A stretch of DNA of 64,000 nucleotides from JANMES01 sp038329865. GTDB lineage: Bacteria; Planctomycetota; Phycisphaerae; Tepidisphaerales; Tepidisphaeraceae. Every line of letters begins with the position of its first letter. The first letter of the stretch is position 1. The stretch lies in assembly GCA_038329865.1 (NCBI GenBank), contig JBBQNK010000004.1:62001-126000 (forward strand). The letters are read 5' to 3'. The notes beneath the pieces are model-generated. The model had not been told where the DNA came from and made no database searches. It saw nothing but the letters and a program-made list of their open reading frames with translations. A program made the position numbers and the translations under genes. Positions 16,482-24,817 of the stretch are shown here, piece by piece.

Positions 16482-17336
16482 ATGGCGTTGCTCCTCGATT
16501 GGCTCATTTTGAAATACCCGCAAAGTGCTCGGACCACGCTCAAGCGGATGGTCGAGCAGGGCCGGGTGACGGTTAATGGCCGCCGGGTCGATCGACTGAA
16601 GTTTCCGCTATCCGAGTCGGACGTGGTGGAAGTTCGCGACCGCACCGCCGTCGCCAAGCCGGCCAGATCGCTCGCGCCGCTCACGCTGGTTTACGAGGAC
16701 GCCGACCTGCTCGTCGTCGACAAACCGCCCGGTCTACTGACCAGCACCGGCCCGCGCGAGAAACGCCCGACGGCGCTCGCAATCGTTCAGAATTACCTCG
16801 CCGGTGACCGCCGAGCCAAGGCCGGGCTGGTTCACCGGCTCGATCGCGACGCCTCCGGTCTGCTCGTCTTCGCCAAGTCCGCCGCGGCGTTTGATTCGCT
16901 CAAGTCGCAGTTCTTCCATCACTCGGTAGGCCGGGTGTACGAAGCGATAGTTCACGGCCGCCCGCGCGACGAGGAGGGGACGATCGAGTCGAACCTCGTG
17001 GAGTCCAAGGAAGGAAAAGTCTTCGTCGCCCGCGATTCCGGCAGCGGCCAACTCGCTGTCACGCATTTCAAAGTGATGGAATTCCGCGACGGTTTCTCCC
17101 GCGTTTGCGTAAAGCTGGAGACGGGGCGGAAGCATCAGATTCGCGTGCATTTGAGCAGCCGGGGAAACCCGGTGGCGGGCGATACCGTCTACGGGCCGCA
17201 ACCGCCGAAGCGGGATCAACTTCAACTGCGCGCGATCGAACTCGATCTGGATCATCCGCGGACGGGGAAGCGAATGGAGTTTCGAGCCGCGGGATTCAGC
17301 CAGGGCACTGCTCCGACAGATGCATCGTCATCCTGA
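16482..17336 (+). CDS. RluA-family pseudouridine synthase
   Basis: This 284-residue enzyme should convert uridine to pseudouridine in RNA. An S4 RNA-binding domain comes first (QSARTTLKRMVEQGRVTVNG, about residues 12-31). The catalytic motif is HRLDRDASGLLVFAKS near residues 120-135, with the catalytic Asp in RLDRD, and a later ETGRKHQIRVHL motif. The ATG at 16482 fits the family N terminus; the 59 in-frame codons upstream are encoded by hairpin DNA. The last codons and the TGA stop lie inside a class B palindrome, so the C-terminal ASSS tail is probably repeat-derived. RluA, RluC or RluD specificity cannot be assigned. Confidence 0.88.
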   Translation: MALLLDWLILKYPQSARTTLKRMVEQGRVTVNGRRVDRLKFPLSESDVVEVRDRTAVAKPARSLAPLTLVYEDADLLVVDKPPGLLTSTGPREKRPTALAIVQNYLAGDRRAKAGLVHRLDRDASGLLVFAKSAAAFDSLKSQFFHHSVGRVYEAIVHGRPRDEEGTIESNLVESKEGKVFVARDSGSGQLAVTHFKVMEFRDGFSRVCVKLETGRKHQIRVHLSSRGNPVAGDTVYGPQPPKRDQLQLRAIELDLDHPRTGKRMEFRAAGFSQGTAPTDASSS

Positions 17337-17403
17337 GGTACTCCGAAGGATCTAGCCTGATCGCGCAGGACGCTAGATCCTTCGGAGTGCTTCAGGATGA
17401 CGA
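17325..17403. repeat. Palindromic element, class B (copy 4)
   Basis: CGTCATCCTGAGGTACTCCG with AAGGATCTAGC and the inverse arm ending CTTCAGGATGACG. Its left arm contains the TGA stop of the pseudouridine synthase gene (17334-17336). It lies in a convergent gap. Confidence 0.9.
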
Positions 17404-17470
17404 GACCGCGCGGCACATGAATCAACAAAAATAATGCAATCGAATCAAAAGCAACAACTCGCCGGTAATA

Positions 17471-17537
17471 GATCGCCCCGCCTGCGCAAATCGTCTTCCC
17501 ACCCATAGAGACGACCCGAAGAAGCGGGGCGAGCAGT
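17471..17537. repeat. Decayed class F palindrome
   Basis: GATCGCCCCGCCTGCGC and GACGACCCGAAGAAGCGGGG CGAGC are mutated versions of the perfect 11293-11363 element. It shares the convergent gap with class B copy 4. Confidence 0.6.
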
Positions 17538-17555
17538 TGCTACATCCCTCGCGAA

Positions 17556-18404
17556 CTAGTGCGGCGCCGTCGCCAGTTGCGGCGTGCCGCAGGGGCCGCC
17601 GTCGTTATTCGCCTGGATGTGGCGAATGCGTTGGCCCGCGAAATCGTAGATGTCGTAGTGCTGGCTCATCTCGGCTGTGCTCTGCGGAACGTAGTGGCAG
17701 ATGAGCGAGCGGCGGAAGCGGTCCTTGCTCGTGTTCGGGCCCGAGCCGTGAATCGTTTGGCCGTTGAAGAAGAGCACGTCGCCCGGCTGCATGATCGGGA
17801 GCACGGCGTGCTTGCCTTCGGGAATGTCGACGTGTTCGGTGGTGAAGTAGAGCTTCGGATCGGATTTATCCGGGCACTGGATGGCGTACGACCCGGTGTC
17901 GGGCACGCACATCATGCCGCCGTTGTTTTCGTCACAGGTGTCGAGCGCGAGCCAGGCGGCCATGCACGTGCCGGGCTTCACGCGAAGGTAGAAATTGTCC
18001 TGGTGAAAGTCCTGCCCGCGTGCGCCGGGGGGCTTGAAGTAGAACATGCTCTGCACGGCGTACGGGGCTTCGCCCATCAACTGCGTGAGGACGGATTCGA
18101 CGCGGGCATCGGTCATGAACTTCATCGCGACAGGGCCGACGGCGTGCTCGGGATGTTTGTGCGGGTGCATCATGCGGGGGTAGAACGCGAGCGGGTCGGC
18201 GGCGTCGTACACGTCGCGGGTTCCGTCGACTTTTCCACGGCGGATTTCGGACATCCCTTCGACCGGGCCGTTGCGGTTCATTTCCATGAACGCCTCGCGG
18301 ACGAGGGCGGCTTCTTCGGGGGTGAAAAGCCCGCGAATAATGACGAATCCGTCACGGCGGAACTCGGCCATCTGCTTTTCAGTCACAATGCTCGTTTCGA
18401 CCAT
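17556..18404 (-). CDS. Phytanoyl-CoA dioxygenase (PhyH) family protein
   Basis: This 282-residue Fe(II)/2-oxoglutarate-dependent oxygenase has the HxD iron motif in GQDFHQDNFYLRVKPGT, the distal His in NGQTIHGSGPNTS and the 2-oxoglutarate Arg in RFRRSLICHY. The N-terminal MAEFRRDGFVIIRGLFTPEE is typical of the family. The substrate is unknown; planctomycetes carry many paralogues. An AraC-type regulator is divergently transcribed 92 bp away and is the likely regulator. Confidence 0.92.
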   Translation of the reverse strand: MVETSIVTEKQMAEFRRDGFVIIRGLFTPEEAALVREAFMEMNRNGPVEGMSEIRRGKVDGTRDVYDAADPLAFYPRMMHPHKHPEHAVGPVAMKFMTDARVESVLTQLMGEAPYAVQSMFYFKPPGARGQDFHQDNFYLRVKPGTCMAAWLALDTCDENNGGMMCVPDTGSYAIQCPDKSDPKLYFTTEHVDIPEGKHAVLPIMQPGDVLFFNGQTIHGSGPNTSKDRFRRSLICHYVPQSTAEMSQHYDIYDFAGQRIRHIQANNDGGPCGTPQLATAPH

Positions 18405-18496
18405 CGAATTGCTCCGGTTAAGGGGACTCAGTAATCGTATCCTCCCGCCGCCGAACGGCTATACAATGTTCGGGCCAAATAATATAATATCCTGCT
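18405..18496. promoter_or_regulatory. Divergent promoter region, PhyH / AraC
   Basis: This 92-bp divergent spacer holds TATAAT at 18483-18488, 8 nt before the AraC ATG, and TACAAT at 18462-18467. On the other strand TACGAT (18432-18437) could serve PhyH. The AAATAATATAATAT stretch is much more A+T-rich than its surroundings. An AraC-dimer operator is expected here, but I cannot define direct repeats. Confidence 0.4.
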
Positions 18497-19324
18497 ATGC
18501 CGGATCGTTATCAGACGCCACATCTCGATGTAACGACGCTAGTGACCGGCCATTTCCATCAAAAATCAGGCTACTCCGCTTGGCGCGATCGCGGCACGAA
18601 CGACTGGCTTCTCATCTACACCGTCAGCGGCAAAGGGCGATTCGGCTATCCGGGCGGCGAACTCATCGCCGAGCCGGGCGATTGGGTGCTGCTTCGCCCG
18701 GGCACGCTGCACGATTACGGAGTCGAATCGTCACTTAAAGATTGGGATTTGCTCTGGGCGCACTTCCAGGCGCGAACGCATTGGCTCCCGCTCTTGCGAT
18801 GGCCGGCGGCGCATCAGGGATTGATGCGGCTGCAGATCGCCGACGCTGCCGTCGCGACGCGGGCGGTCGATCGATTCTTCCAAGCCCACCAACTCGCCAT
18901 CGGCGCGCAGCCCAGCCGTGACATGCTCGCGATGAACGCGCTGGAAGAAGTGCTCCTCTGGTGCGACCAGTCCAACTCCCTCGGCCCGCGCGCGATCGAC
19001 CCGCGCGTGCAATCAGCGATGAATTATCTCGTTCAAAACTTGCACGAGAAGCTCACGCTCAACTCAGCGGCGGATTTTGTGGGATTGTCAGTCTCGCGGT
19101 TTTCGCACCTGTTCAAAGCAGAGACCGGCCGAACGCCTCAGCAGTTTTTAGAGAGCCAGCGGCTCGACCGGGCGGCCCAACTCCTGCAGCGAACGAATTT
19201 CAGCATCAAGCAGATTGCGATGGCGGTGGGATTCGACAGCCCGTTTTATTTTTCGTTGCGGTTTAAGGCGAAGTTGAAGGCCAGCCCGAAAGCATACCGC
19301 GATCGGAATCGCGTCGAGGCTTAG
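18497..19324 (+). CDS. AraC-family transcriptional regulator
   Basis: This 275-residue regulator has an N-terminal cupin sensor (GRFGYPGGELIAEPGDWVLL, PGTLHDY) and a C-terminal pair of helix-turn-helix motifs: LNSAADFVGLSVSRFSHLFK and FSIKQIAMAVGFDSPFYFSL, with the family signature GRTPQQFLESQRLDRAAQLL between them. It probably senses a sugar-like ligand and controls the divergent dioxygenase gene. The -10-like TATAAT sits 8 nt from the ATG and no ribosome site is seen. Confidence 0.93.
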   Translation: MPDRYQTPHLDVTTLVTGHFHQKSGYSAWRDRGTNDWLLIYTVSGKGRFGYPGGELIAEPGDWVLLRPGTLHDYGVESSLKDWDLLWAHFQARTHWLPLLRWPAAHQGLMRLQIADAAVATRAVDRFFQAHQLAIGAQPSRDMLAMNALEEVLLWCDQSNSLGPRAIDPRVQSAMNYLVQNLHEKLTLNSAADFVGLSVSRFSHLFKAETGRTPQQFLESQRLDRAAQLLQRTNFSIKQIAMAVGFDSPFYFSLRFKAKLKASPKAYRDRNRVEA

Positions 19325-19345
19325 AGAAGTTCACCTTCACGTAGA

Positions 19346-19425
19346 TCGTCATCCTGAGGTACTCCGAAGGATCTAGCCGATTGCGCAGCGAGGCTAGATC
19401 CTTCGAAGTACCTCAGGATGACGAT
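19346..19425. repeat. Palindromic element, class B (copy 5)
   Basis: GATCGTCATCCTGAGGTACT and the inverse arm AGTACCTCAGGATGACGATG flank GGATCTAGC/GCTAGATCC. It sits between the convergent AraC and zinc-ribbon membrane-protein genes. Confidence 0.9.
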
Positions 19426-19474
19426 GACGAAAAATTATGCGACACAAGTGAAGGTGAGACGCTCTAGCAGCGAC

Positions 19475-20299
19475 TCAATTATCCCAGTACCCGACGGTTC
19501 GGCGAATGCCTTTTCGCGTCAACACGAGCAATACGATCGCAGCGATGCATTTAAGTAGTCCCAATCCGCGCAGGCCCAGCGTCGCGAGCAAAATGAATCG
19601 ATCGTGATTTTTCATCCCGTCCAGGAGCGTGAAAGACCCTTCGCACAGCAGCAGATTCACCGGCAGGCTGAGCCAGAACGCGATCGTCAGCAGGCGGCTG
19701 AGCTCTCGGCGGGGCGTTCGATCGATAATTCGACGGAGAAGAATCCACAACACCGATTGGCTAACAACCAACGCAATACTCGCAACGACGATTTTGGCGA
19801 ACACGCCGTTGTCTTTTGCGAAGTCCCAGAAATAGCTCTTCGGCACGATGCCGAAGCCGATGTAAAGGATCGTCGACAAAAGCAGAATCCGTGCGACGCC
19901 GCGGCGGCGGCTGAGGAGCGAGCCGGACGTTTCCGGCTGCGCCAGTAACGCGGTGCCGGCGAAAAACGTCAGCCAGCCGGCGAGCGATAAGAAGAATTTC
20001 AGGAATCTCGTTTCGACGAACTCAGCCTTTGGGTCGACGATGGCTGTAATCTGGATGGCGTTCCAGACGGCGATAATCGCGTACGCCAGCATCACAAATG
20101 CAATGCCGAGCATCATCTTTCGGGTCCAGGTCGATTCCGCGTCGCGTAAGTGATCGCCCAGCAGCGAATACCCTGCGAGCTTGCCGCAGCTCGGGCAATT
20201 ATCGAGCGTGTTGACTCCACGGAGGCTCTGGCCGCAGTAAATGCAGTTTTTATCGCCAATAATGGCTGCAGACGAAGATGGTTCTAATCGTTGAGGCAC
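19475..20299 (-). CDS. Zinc-ribbon membrane protein, unknown family
   Basis: This 274-residue protein starts from a GTG. A short zinc ribbon is visible at residues 19-38 (CIYCG ... CPSCG, spacing CxxC-X12-CxxC), followed by about seven hydrophobic helices. The layout (ribbon then helices) is common among uncharacterised planctomycete membrane proteins. Nothing indicates a substrate. It lies 63 bp upstream of frr on the same strand order but reads toward the AraC gene. Confidence 0.6.
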   Translation of the reverse strand: MPQRLEPSSSAAIIGDKNCIYCGQSLRGVNTLDNCPSCGKLAGYSLLGDHLRDAESTWTRKMMLGIAFVMLAYAIIAVWNAIQITAIVDPKAEFVETRFLKFFLSLAGWLTFFAGTALLAQPETSGSLLSRRRGVARILLLSTILYIGFGIVPKSYFWDFAKDNGVFAKIVVASIALVVSQSVLWILLRRIIDRTPRRELSRLLTIAFWLSLPVNLLLCEGSFTLLDGMKNHDRFILLATLGLRGLGLLKCIAAIVLLVLTRKGIRRTVGYWDN

Positions 20300-20335
20300 T
20301 GTTGCGACCTACGGCGGCCGCCCTCGGAAATAACC

Positions 20336-20355
20336 TCTGCGGATCCCCCCGCAGA
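20336..20355 (-). terminator. Weak hairpin after frr
   Basis: TCTGCGG/CCGCAGA stem just downstream of the frr stop on the minus strand, without a clear T-run. It may be a weak terminator. Confidence 0.35.
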
Positions 20356-20362
20356 TTTGAAA

Positions 20363-20923
20363 CTACACGTCCATGATTTCTTTACGCTTATGCTCGACGA
20401 TTTCATCGAGCTTTGCTTCGTACGACTTGAGAAGTTCCTGGACCTGCTCCTTGCCTTTCTTGGCTTCGTCTTCGCCGAGAATGCCGCCTTTTTCTTCGGT
20501 TTCGATCACCTTATTCGCGTCGCGGCGAGCGTTGCGGATCTGCACTTTGGATGTCTCGAGATGTCCCTTGGTCTGCCCGACCAGTTGCTGGCGGCGCTCC
20601 TGGCTGAGCGGGGGGAGGCGAAGGCGAAGCTGCTTGCCGTCGCTCTGCGCGGTCAGTCCCAACTTGCTTTCGCTGATCGCTTTTTCGATCGCCTTGAGAT
20701 CCGACTGAACGAACGGCTTGACGAGAATCTGCGTCGCCTCGGGCACGGCGATCATGGCAATCGACTTCAAATCCGTCAGCTGTTCGTAGTACATCACCTT
20801 AAGATTTTCCACCAGCGCCGGCGATGCCCGCCCGGTGCGGATGCCGCGCAGCTCGTGCTTGAGGTGCTCGGCGGATTTCTCCAACTGTTCTTCGAATTCG
20901 AGCAGGATGTCGTCTAATGGCAT
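20363..20923 (-). CDS. frr: Ribosome recycling factor
   Basis: This 186-residue protein splits post-termination ribosomes together with EF-G. Family features: ELRGIRTGRASPALVENLKV near residues 24-43, ATQILVKPFVQSDLKAIEKA, and RLRLPPLSQERRQQLVGQTK. Length matches the usual 185. It follows pyrH on the same strand with 36 bp between them, the conserved pyrH-frr order of bacteria. Confidence 0.97.
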   Translation of the reverse strand: MPLDDILLEFEEQLEKSAEHLKHELRGIRTGRASPALVENLKVMYYEQLTDLKSIAMIAVPEATQILVKPFVQSDLKAIEKAISESKLGLTAQSDGKQLRLRLPPLSQERRQQLVGQTKGHLETSKVQIRNARRDANKVIETEEKGGILGEDEAKKGKEQVQELLKSYEAKLDEIVEHKRKEIMDV

Positions 20924-20959
20924 GGCTGATTTCCTCTCTCCGCGAACTGCTTTTCCGCT

Positions 20960-21718
20960 CTACTTGGTCGGATTAATCTTCGTTCCGACCTTCTCGCCGC
21001 GAACCACCCGGGCGATGTTGCCCGGCACGTTCATGTTGAACACCACCAGCGGCAGCTTTCGCTCCATGCACAAGGTGATGGCGGTCATATCCATCACCCG
21101 CAGCTTGTCGGCATGCACCTGCTCGTAGCTGATCTCATGATACAGCTTGGCGCTCGGGTTTTTCTTCGGGTCGGAATCGTAAATGCCATCGACCTTGGTG
21201 GCTTTGAGCACCACGTCCGCCTGGATTTCCGTCGCCCGCAACGCAGCACAGGTGTCGGTTGTGAAGAATGGATTCCCCGTGCCGGCCGCCAGGATGATAA
21301 CGCGATTTTTCTCTAAGTGCCGCACCGCCCGGCGGCGAATGAACGGTTCGCAGACGCTGTAAACGCTGATCGCGCTCAGCACCCGCGTCGGCTGGCCGTA
21401 GCTTTCCATCGTTTCTTGCAACGCCAGCGCGTTGATGACGGTGGCGAGCATGCCCATGTAGTCGGCGGTCGCGCGTTCGATTCGGCCGTCTTCGGCGAAG
21501 GTCGCCCCGCGGATGAAATTCCCGCCGCCGACTACGATCGCCAGTTGCACGCCCATCTTCGCGACAGAAACGCACTGCCTGGCGATGTCCTGCAGGTCTT
21601 CAGCGTTCAGGCCGAATCCGCCTTCGCCGGAGAAGCCTTCGCCGCTGATTTTGAGTAAAACACGCTTATAGATGGGAGAGCCGGTCGCCGCGGTAATATT
21701 GCTGGAAGAATCGGACAT
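20960..21718 (-). CDS. pyrH: Uridylate kinase
   Basis: This 252-residue UMP kinase makes UDP from UMP with ATP. Motifs include YKRVLLKISGEGFSGEGGFG, GVQLAIVVGGGNFIRGATFA, ATADYMGMLATVINALALQE and AAGTGNPFFTTDTCAALRAT, all standard for bacterial PyrH. The ATG at 21718 (MSDSSSNITA) is preferred over the longer frame because TATAAT lies just 10 nt upstream of it and the extra residues are not family-like. It is cotranscribed with frr. Confidence 0.97.
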   Translation of the reverse strand: MSDSSSNITAATGSPIYKRVLLKISGEGFSGEGGFGLNAEDLQDIARQCVSVAKMGVQLAIVVGGGNFIRGATFAEDGRIERATADYMGMLATVINALALQETMESYGQPTRVLSAISVYSVCEPFIRRRAVRHLEKNRVIILAAGTGNPFFTTDTCAALRATEIQADVVLKATKVDGIYDSDPKKNPSAKLYHEISYEQVHADKLRVMDMTAITLCMERKLPLVVFNMNVPGNIARVVRGEKVGTKINPTK

Positions 21719-21728
21719 AAGTTCCGGG

Positions 21729-21734
21729 ATTATA
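21729..21734 (-). promoter_or_regulatory. Putative -10 box of pyrH-frr
   Basis: On the minus strand TATAAT is separated by 10 nt from the pyrH ATG, leaving a leader of only a few bases and no Shine-Dalgarno. Confidence 0.45.
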
Positions 21735-21811
21735 GCGATGTAGCGTCGAATCGAAAGAATCGGGGCCGGCGATTCACGCATTGGAGCGGGGAGTCCGATA
21801 AAGTAGGGCAC

Positions 21812-22330
21812 GTGAGCATCGTTTTGATCGGTTACCGAGGCAGCGGCAAAACCACGATCGGCCGGCTATTGGCGGATCGGCTGGGGTGGTCGTTCGTCGA
21901 TAGCGATGCGGAAATCGTGAAGCGCGCAGGTAAAACGATCAAATCGATCTTCGCCGACGACGGCGAGCCGGCGTTTCGCGACCTGGAGTCGGCCGTCGTG
22001 CTCGAACTCGCCGGCCTGCAGGATCACGTGATCGCCCTCGGCGGCGGGGCGGTGATGCGCGAAGCGAATCGCGAAGCGATCGTCGGCAACGTGGCGGACG
22101 TCGTCTATCTTCATTGCGATGCAGAAACGCTCCACGCCCGAATCCACGCCGATCCTGCGACCGGCGACAATCGCCCGCATCTCACGCAGCACGGCGGCGG
22201 CATTGACGAGATTCGCCAACTGCTCAACGGGCGCGAGCCGACTTATCTCGCGCTGGCGTCGATCGTCGTCGAAGTCGCGGCCCGCACGCCGGACCAGGCG
22301 GTCGAACAGATTTTGGCGGAAATGATTTGA
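21812..22330 (+). CDS. aroK: Shikimate kinase
   Basis: This 172-residue enzyme phosphorylates shikimate at O3 in the chorismate pathway. It starts at GTG 21812. The Walker A is GYRGSGKTTIGRLLADRLG near residues 6-24; shikimate-binding Asp is in FVDSDAEIVKRAGKTIKSIF; and ALGGGAVMREANRE is the conserved glycine loop. The gene end overlaps the start region of the prepilin peptidase. It is divergent from pyrH. Confidence 0.93.
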   Translation: MSIVLIGYRGSGKTTIGRLLADRLGWSFVDSDAEIVKRAGKTIKSIFADDGEPAFRDLESAVVLELAGLQDHVIALGGGAVMREANREAIVGNVADVVYLHCDAETLHARIHADPATGDNRPHLTQHGGGIDEIRQLLNGREPTYLALASIVVEVAARTPDQAVEQILAEMI

Positions 22331-22335
22331 TTCTT

Positions 22336-23613
22336 ATGCAGGAAGCCGTCGCCATTATCTTTCTGTTCGCGTTCGGCGCCTGCGTCGGCAGCTTTCTGAA
22401 CGTCGTCGTCTGGCGACTGCCGCGCGTGGAGGTGCCGGAAGGCACGGGAATGTGGCGGTCGCTGCTGCTCTCGTGGCAGGCGCTGTCTTACCCGCCGTCG
22501 CACTGCCCCAAGTGCAACCAGCGGCTGAAATGGTATGACAACCTGCCGGTTGTCGGCTGGATCAAGCTCGGCGGGAAGTGCCGGTATTGCAAAGAGTCGA
22601 TCTCGCCGCGCTACCCGATCGTGGAAGCCGTCACAGGCGGAATCTTCGTTTTTTACTACGTCATGTTCTTCATCACGCAGACCGGCCCGTGCGTGATGAG
22701 CGGCGGTCCGCAGCGGTTCCTCACCCTCGAGCAGGATTGGCCGATCTACGTTCTATATATATTGACAGCCGCGGCGCTGCTGGCAGCGAGTTTGATCGAC
22801 GCGGAACTGTTCATGATCCCGATGGAGATCTGCTACTTCATCGCCGTGCTCGGGCTGTTCGTGCACACGCTGATTGATTCGCCCGGGACGCCCGGCGGGT
22901 TGATTTCATCGCCCGTCGCATCCGCCATGAGCATCGGCGGCGGGGCGGGGTTGCTGGTGAGCCTGGCGCTGCTCGGCCGAAAGTTCATGCCGCTGAGCTT
23001 TCCTAATGGCGAGGTGCTCGAGGTCGATCGCGAACTCGTGGGAGCGGAAATCGAAGCCGCCAAATCGCGCGGCGAGACGCCTCCTGACATGCCGGTGCTG
23101 CTTACCCGCGGCCAGGTGCGGACTGAAATCGGCAAGGAAATGCTCTTCCTGCTCCCGCCAATGTTCGGCGCGTTCATCGCGGCGGTGTTGGTGATTCGGG
23201 TGGGCTCGATCCAGGCGGCATGGTCGCACGCACTGACGTTTTCGCCGCTGGCGGGGTTTGCAGGATCGTTGCTGGGCGCGCTGGTGGGGGCGTTTGTGGT
23301 CTGGATCGTGCGAATCCTCGCGACGTTGGCATTCGGGCGGATTGCGATGGGCTTGGGCGATGTGCACCTGATGTTCGGCGTCGGCGCGGTGCTCGGCCCG
23401 GGGGCGGCAACGGTGGCGTTCTTCCTGGCCCCGTTCTTCGGAATTGTCTTCGCCCTATACCGCTGGCTGAGCGGAAAAGGCCGTGAAGTGCCGTACGGCC
23501 CGTATTTGAGTTTGGCCAGCGGGCTGGTCATGCTATTTTATTGTCCGATCCACGAGTACCTTCGCCCGGGGATGGAAGGGCTCATGGTCATCTTAAGTGG
23601 CCGCGCCTGGTAG
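22336..23613 (+). CDS. Prepilin leader peptidase / N-methyltransferase with insertion
   Basis: This 425-residue A24-type membrane aspartyl protease cleaves and methylates type IV pilins and pseudopilins. The N-terminal domain has FGACVGSFLNVVVWRLPRVE and two cysteine pairs (HCPKCNQ, CRYCKE). Catalytic Asps lie in ASLIDAELFMIP and MGLGDVHLMFG. Family members average about 250-290 residues; the excess is a segment between the two Asp motifs (roughly residues 195-270) with a hydrophilic loop (EVDRELVGAEIEAAKSRGET). The ATG at 22336 is preferred; a TTG at 22327 overlaps the aroK stop. The likely substrate in this window is the pseudopilin at 59444. Confidence 0.88.
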   Translation: MQEAVAIIFLFAFGACVGSFLNVVVWRLPRVEVPEGTGMWRSLLLSWQALSYPPSHCPKCNQRLKWYDNLPVVGWIKLGGKCRYCKESISPRYPIVEAVTGGIFVFYYVMFFITQTGPCVMSGGPQRFLTLEQDWPIYVLYILTAAALLAASLIDAELFMIPMEICYFIAVLGLFVHTLIDSPGTPGGLISSPVASAMSIGGGAGLLVSLALLGRKFMPLSFPNGEVLEVDRELVGAEIEAAKSRGETPPDMPVLLTRGQVRTEIGKEMLFLLPPMFGAFIAAVLVIRVGSIQAAWSHALTFSPLAGFAGSLLGALVGAFVVWIVRILATLAFGRIAMGLGDVHLMFGVGAVLGPGAATVAFFLAPFFGIVFALYRWLSGKGREVPYGPYLSLASGLVMLFYCPIHEYLRPGMEGLMVILSGRAW

Positions 23614-23637
23614 TAGCCGCTTTGCGAAAGGCACTGC

Positions 23638-23988
23638 ATGTCTGACTTTTGGATCAAGCTCAAATTCTGGATTAAAACCACGCTGATCTCGGCACTGGTG
23701 ATCTACGTGCTGCTCTTCATATTCAAGAACAGCGGCGAGTCGGTGAAGTTCTGGTACTTCCCGCTGCAGGATTCACTGCAGACGTCGGTGCTCTACCTGA
23801 CGGCGGGTGCTTTCATCACGGGGATCATCACTGCGATCCTTGTGAAGACGACGATCACCACGGTCAAACAGTTCCGCCTGATGAAGGCCTCCAAGGCGAC
23901 CCGCGAAGTCGCCGAGATGCAGGCCAAGGCCGCCAAGCTGCAGACGCGCTCGACGACCACGGGGGCGCCTGATCCGACACAACTTTGA
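23638..23988 (+). CDS. LapA-like (DUF1049) two-helix membrane protein
   Basis: This 116-residue protein has two hydrophobic helices (about 14-30 and 46-67), FKNSGESVKFWYFPLQ between them and a coiled basic tail (KASKATREVAEMQAKAAKLQ). This arrangement fits the LapA/DUF1049 family, implicated in LPS assembly regulation in E. coli. It follows the prepilin peptidase by 24 bp with GCGAAAGG near the start and is probably in the same operon. Confidence 0.6.
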   Translation: MSDFWIKLKFWIKTTLISALVIYVLLFIFKNSGESVKFWYFPLQDSLQTSVLYLTAGAFITGIITAILVKTTITTVKQFRLMKASKATREVAEMQAKAAKLQTRSTTTGAPDPTQL

Positions 23989-24049
23989 TTGACCTGTTCG
24001 CACGAATGGATTGGAATAGCGACATTGAAGGACATTAAAAGGATTCAGC

Positions 24050-24730
24050 ATGAAAAAGTTCGGCGTGATTTGCCTGTTGTTTGTCGGTCTCTGCTCGGTC
24101 GGGTGTCAAAGCAAGTTGGCGGAGGAGAACGAAAATCTGTTCCGCCAGAATCAGGAACTCCAATCGAAACTGAATGAGTCCGACGCCAAGCTGCGTGCAT
24201 CGGCCGACCCGTCGCAGTTGGCGGCGCTGCAGAGCCAGGTCGCCGATCGCGACAAGGCGCTGGCCGACCAGAACGCCAAGCTGCACGATCTGGAAATGCA
24301 ACTCCGCCAACCCGCCGCCGCCGGTCCGGCTGACCCAGGCCTGGCCGGTATCGAGACAAGCTACAACCCCGCCGCCGGGCAGTTGACGGTGAACGTTCCC
24401 GGCGACGTCCTCTTCGCCTCCGGCCAGGCCGAGCTGAAATCGTCAGCCACTGCCACGCTCGACAAAATCGTCGCGGCGATCAAAAAGGATTACGCCGGCA
24501 AAAAAATCTACGTCGACGGATACACCGACACCGATCCAATCACCAAGACCAAGGACAAGTGGACGGATAACCTCGATCTCTCCGCCGCCCGCGCCCGCTC
24601 CGTCGCGGCGTACCTCACCGCCCACGGCCTGAGCGACAAAAACGTCTGGCCCCGCGCCTTCGGCGCCACCGCCGCTAAAGGCACCAAACCCAAGAGCCGG
24701 CGGGTGGAGATTGTGGTTCAGGTCAAGTAG
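24050..24730 (+). CDS. OmpA-family peptidoglycan-associated lipoprotein
   Basis: This 226-residue lipoprotein has a signal peptide with lipobox SVGC (Cys19), a predicted coiled coil (ENENLFRQNQELQSKLNESD to KALADQNAKLHDLEMQLR, about 24-88), and a C-terminal OmpA domain. Peptidoglycan-binding features are ADLFASGQAELKSS-like start (DVLFASGQAELKSSATATLD), DGYTDTDPI and NLDLSAARARSVAAYL, with the Asp and Arg that hold diaminopimelate. It should tie the outer membrane to the cell wall. Confidence 0.9.
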   Translation: MKKFGVICLLFVGLCSVGCQSKLAEENENLFRQNQELQSKLNESDAKLRASADPSQLAALQSQVADRDKALADQNAKLHDLEMQLRQPAAAGPADPGLAGIETSYNPAAGQLTVNVPGDVLFASGQAELKSSATATLDKIVAAIKKDYAGKKIYVDGYTDTDPITKTKDKWTDNLDLSAARARSVAAYLTAHGLSDKNVWPRAFGATAAKGTKPKSRRVEIVVQVK

Positions 24731-24734
24731 GAAA

Positions 24735-24809
24735 AGGGGCAAGTATTCGGTGGCAAGGGGCAAGTAATGCAGGTGCGTTACTTGCCCCTTGCCCCTTGCC
24801 CCTGAATAC
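24735..24809. repeat. Palindromic element, class I (GGGGCAAG type)
   Basis: The left arm holds AGGGGCAAGTATTCGGTGGC and AAGGGGCAAGTAA; the right arm TTACTTGCCCCTTGCCCCTT GCCCCTGAATA is their inverse with an extra GCCCCTT unit. It lies between the OmpA lipoprotein and hisH and runs into the putative hisH -10 box. Confidence 0.85.
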
Positions 24810-24812
24810 TAT
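24807..24812 (+). promoter_or_regulatory. Putative -10 box, leaderless geometry (hisH)
   Basis: TACTAT ends 5 nt before the hisH ATG with no ribosome site between. The box abuts the class I palindrome, whose TTGCCC units could act as a -35. Confidence 0.35.
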
Positions 24813-24817
24813 CCCGT

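Noticed and set aside
20291..20917. 208-codon plus-strand frame across frr
   Set aside because: It is the shadow of the frr gene, which has clear RRF motifs on the other strand.
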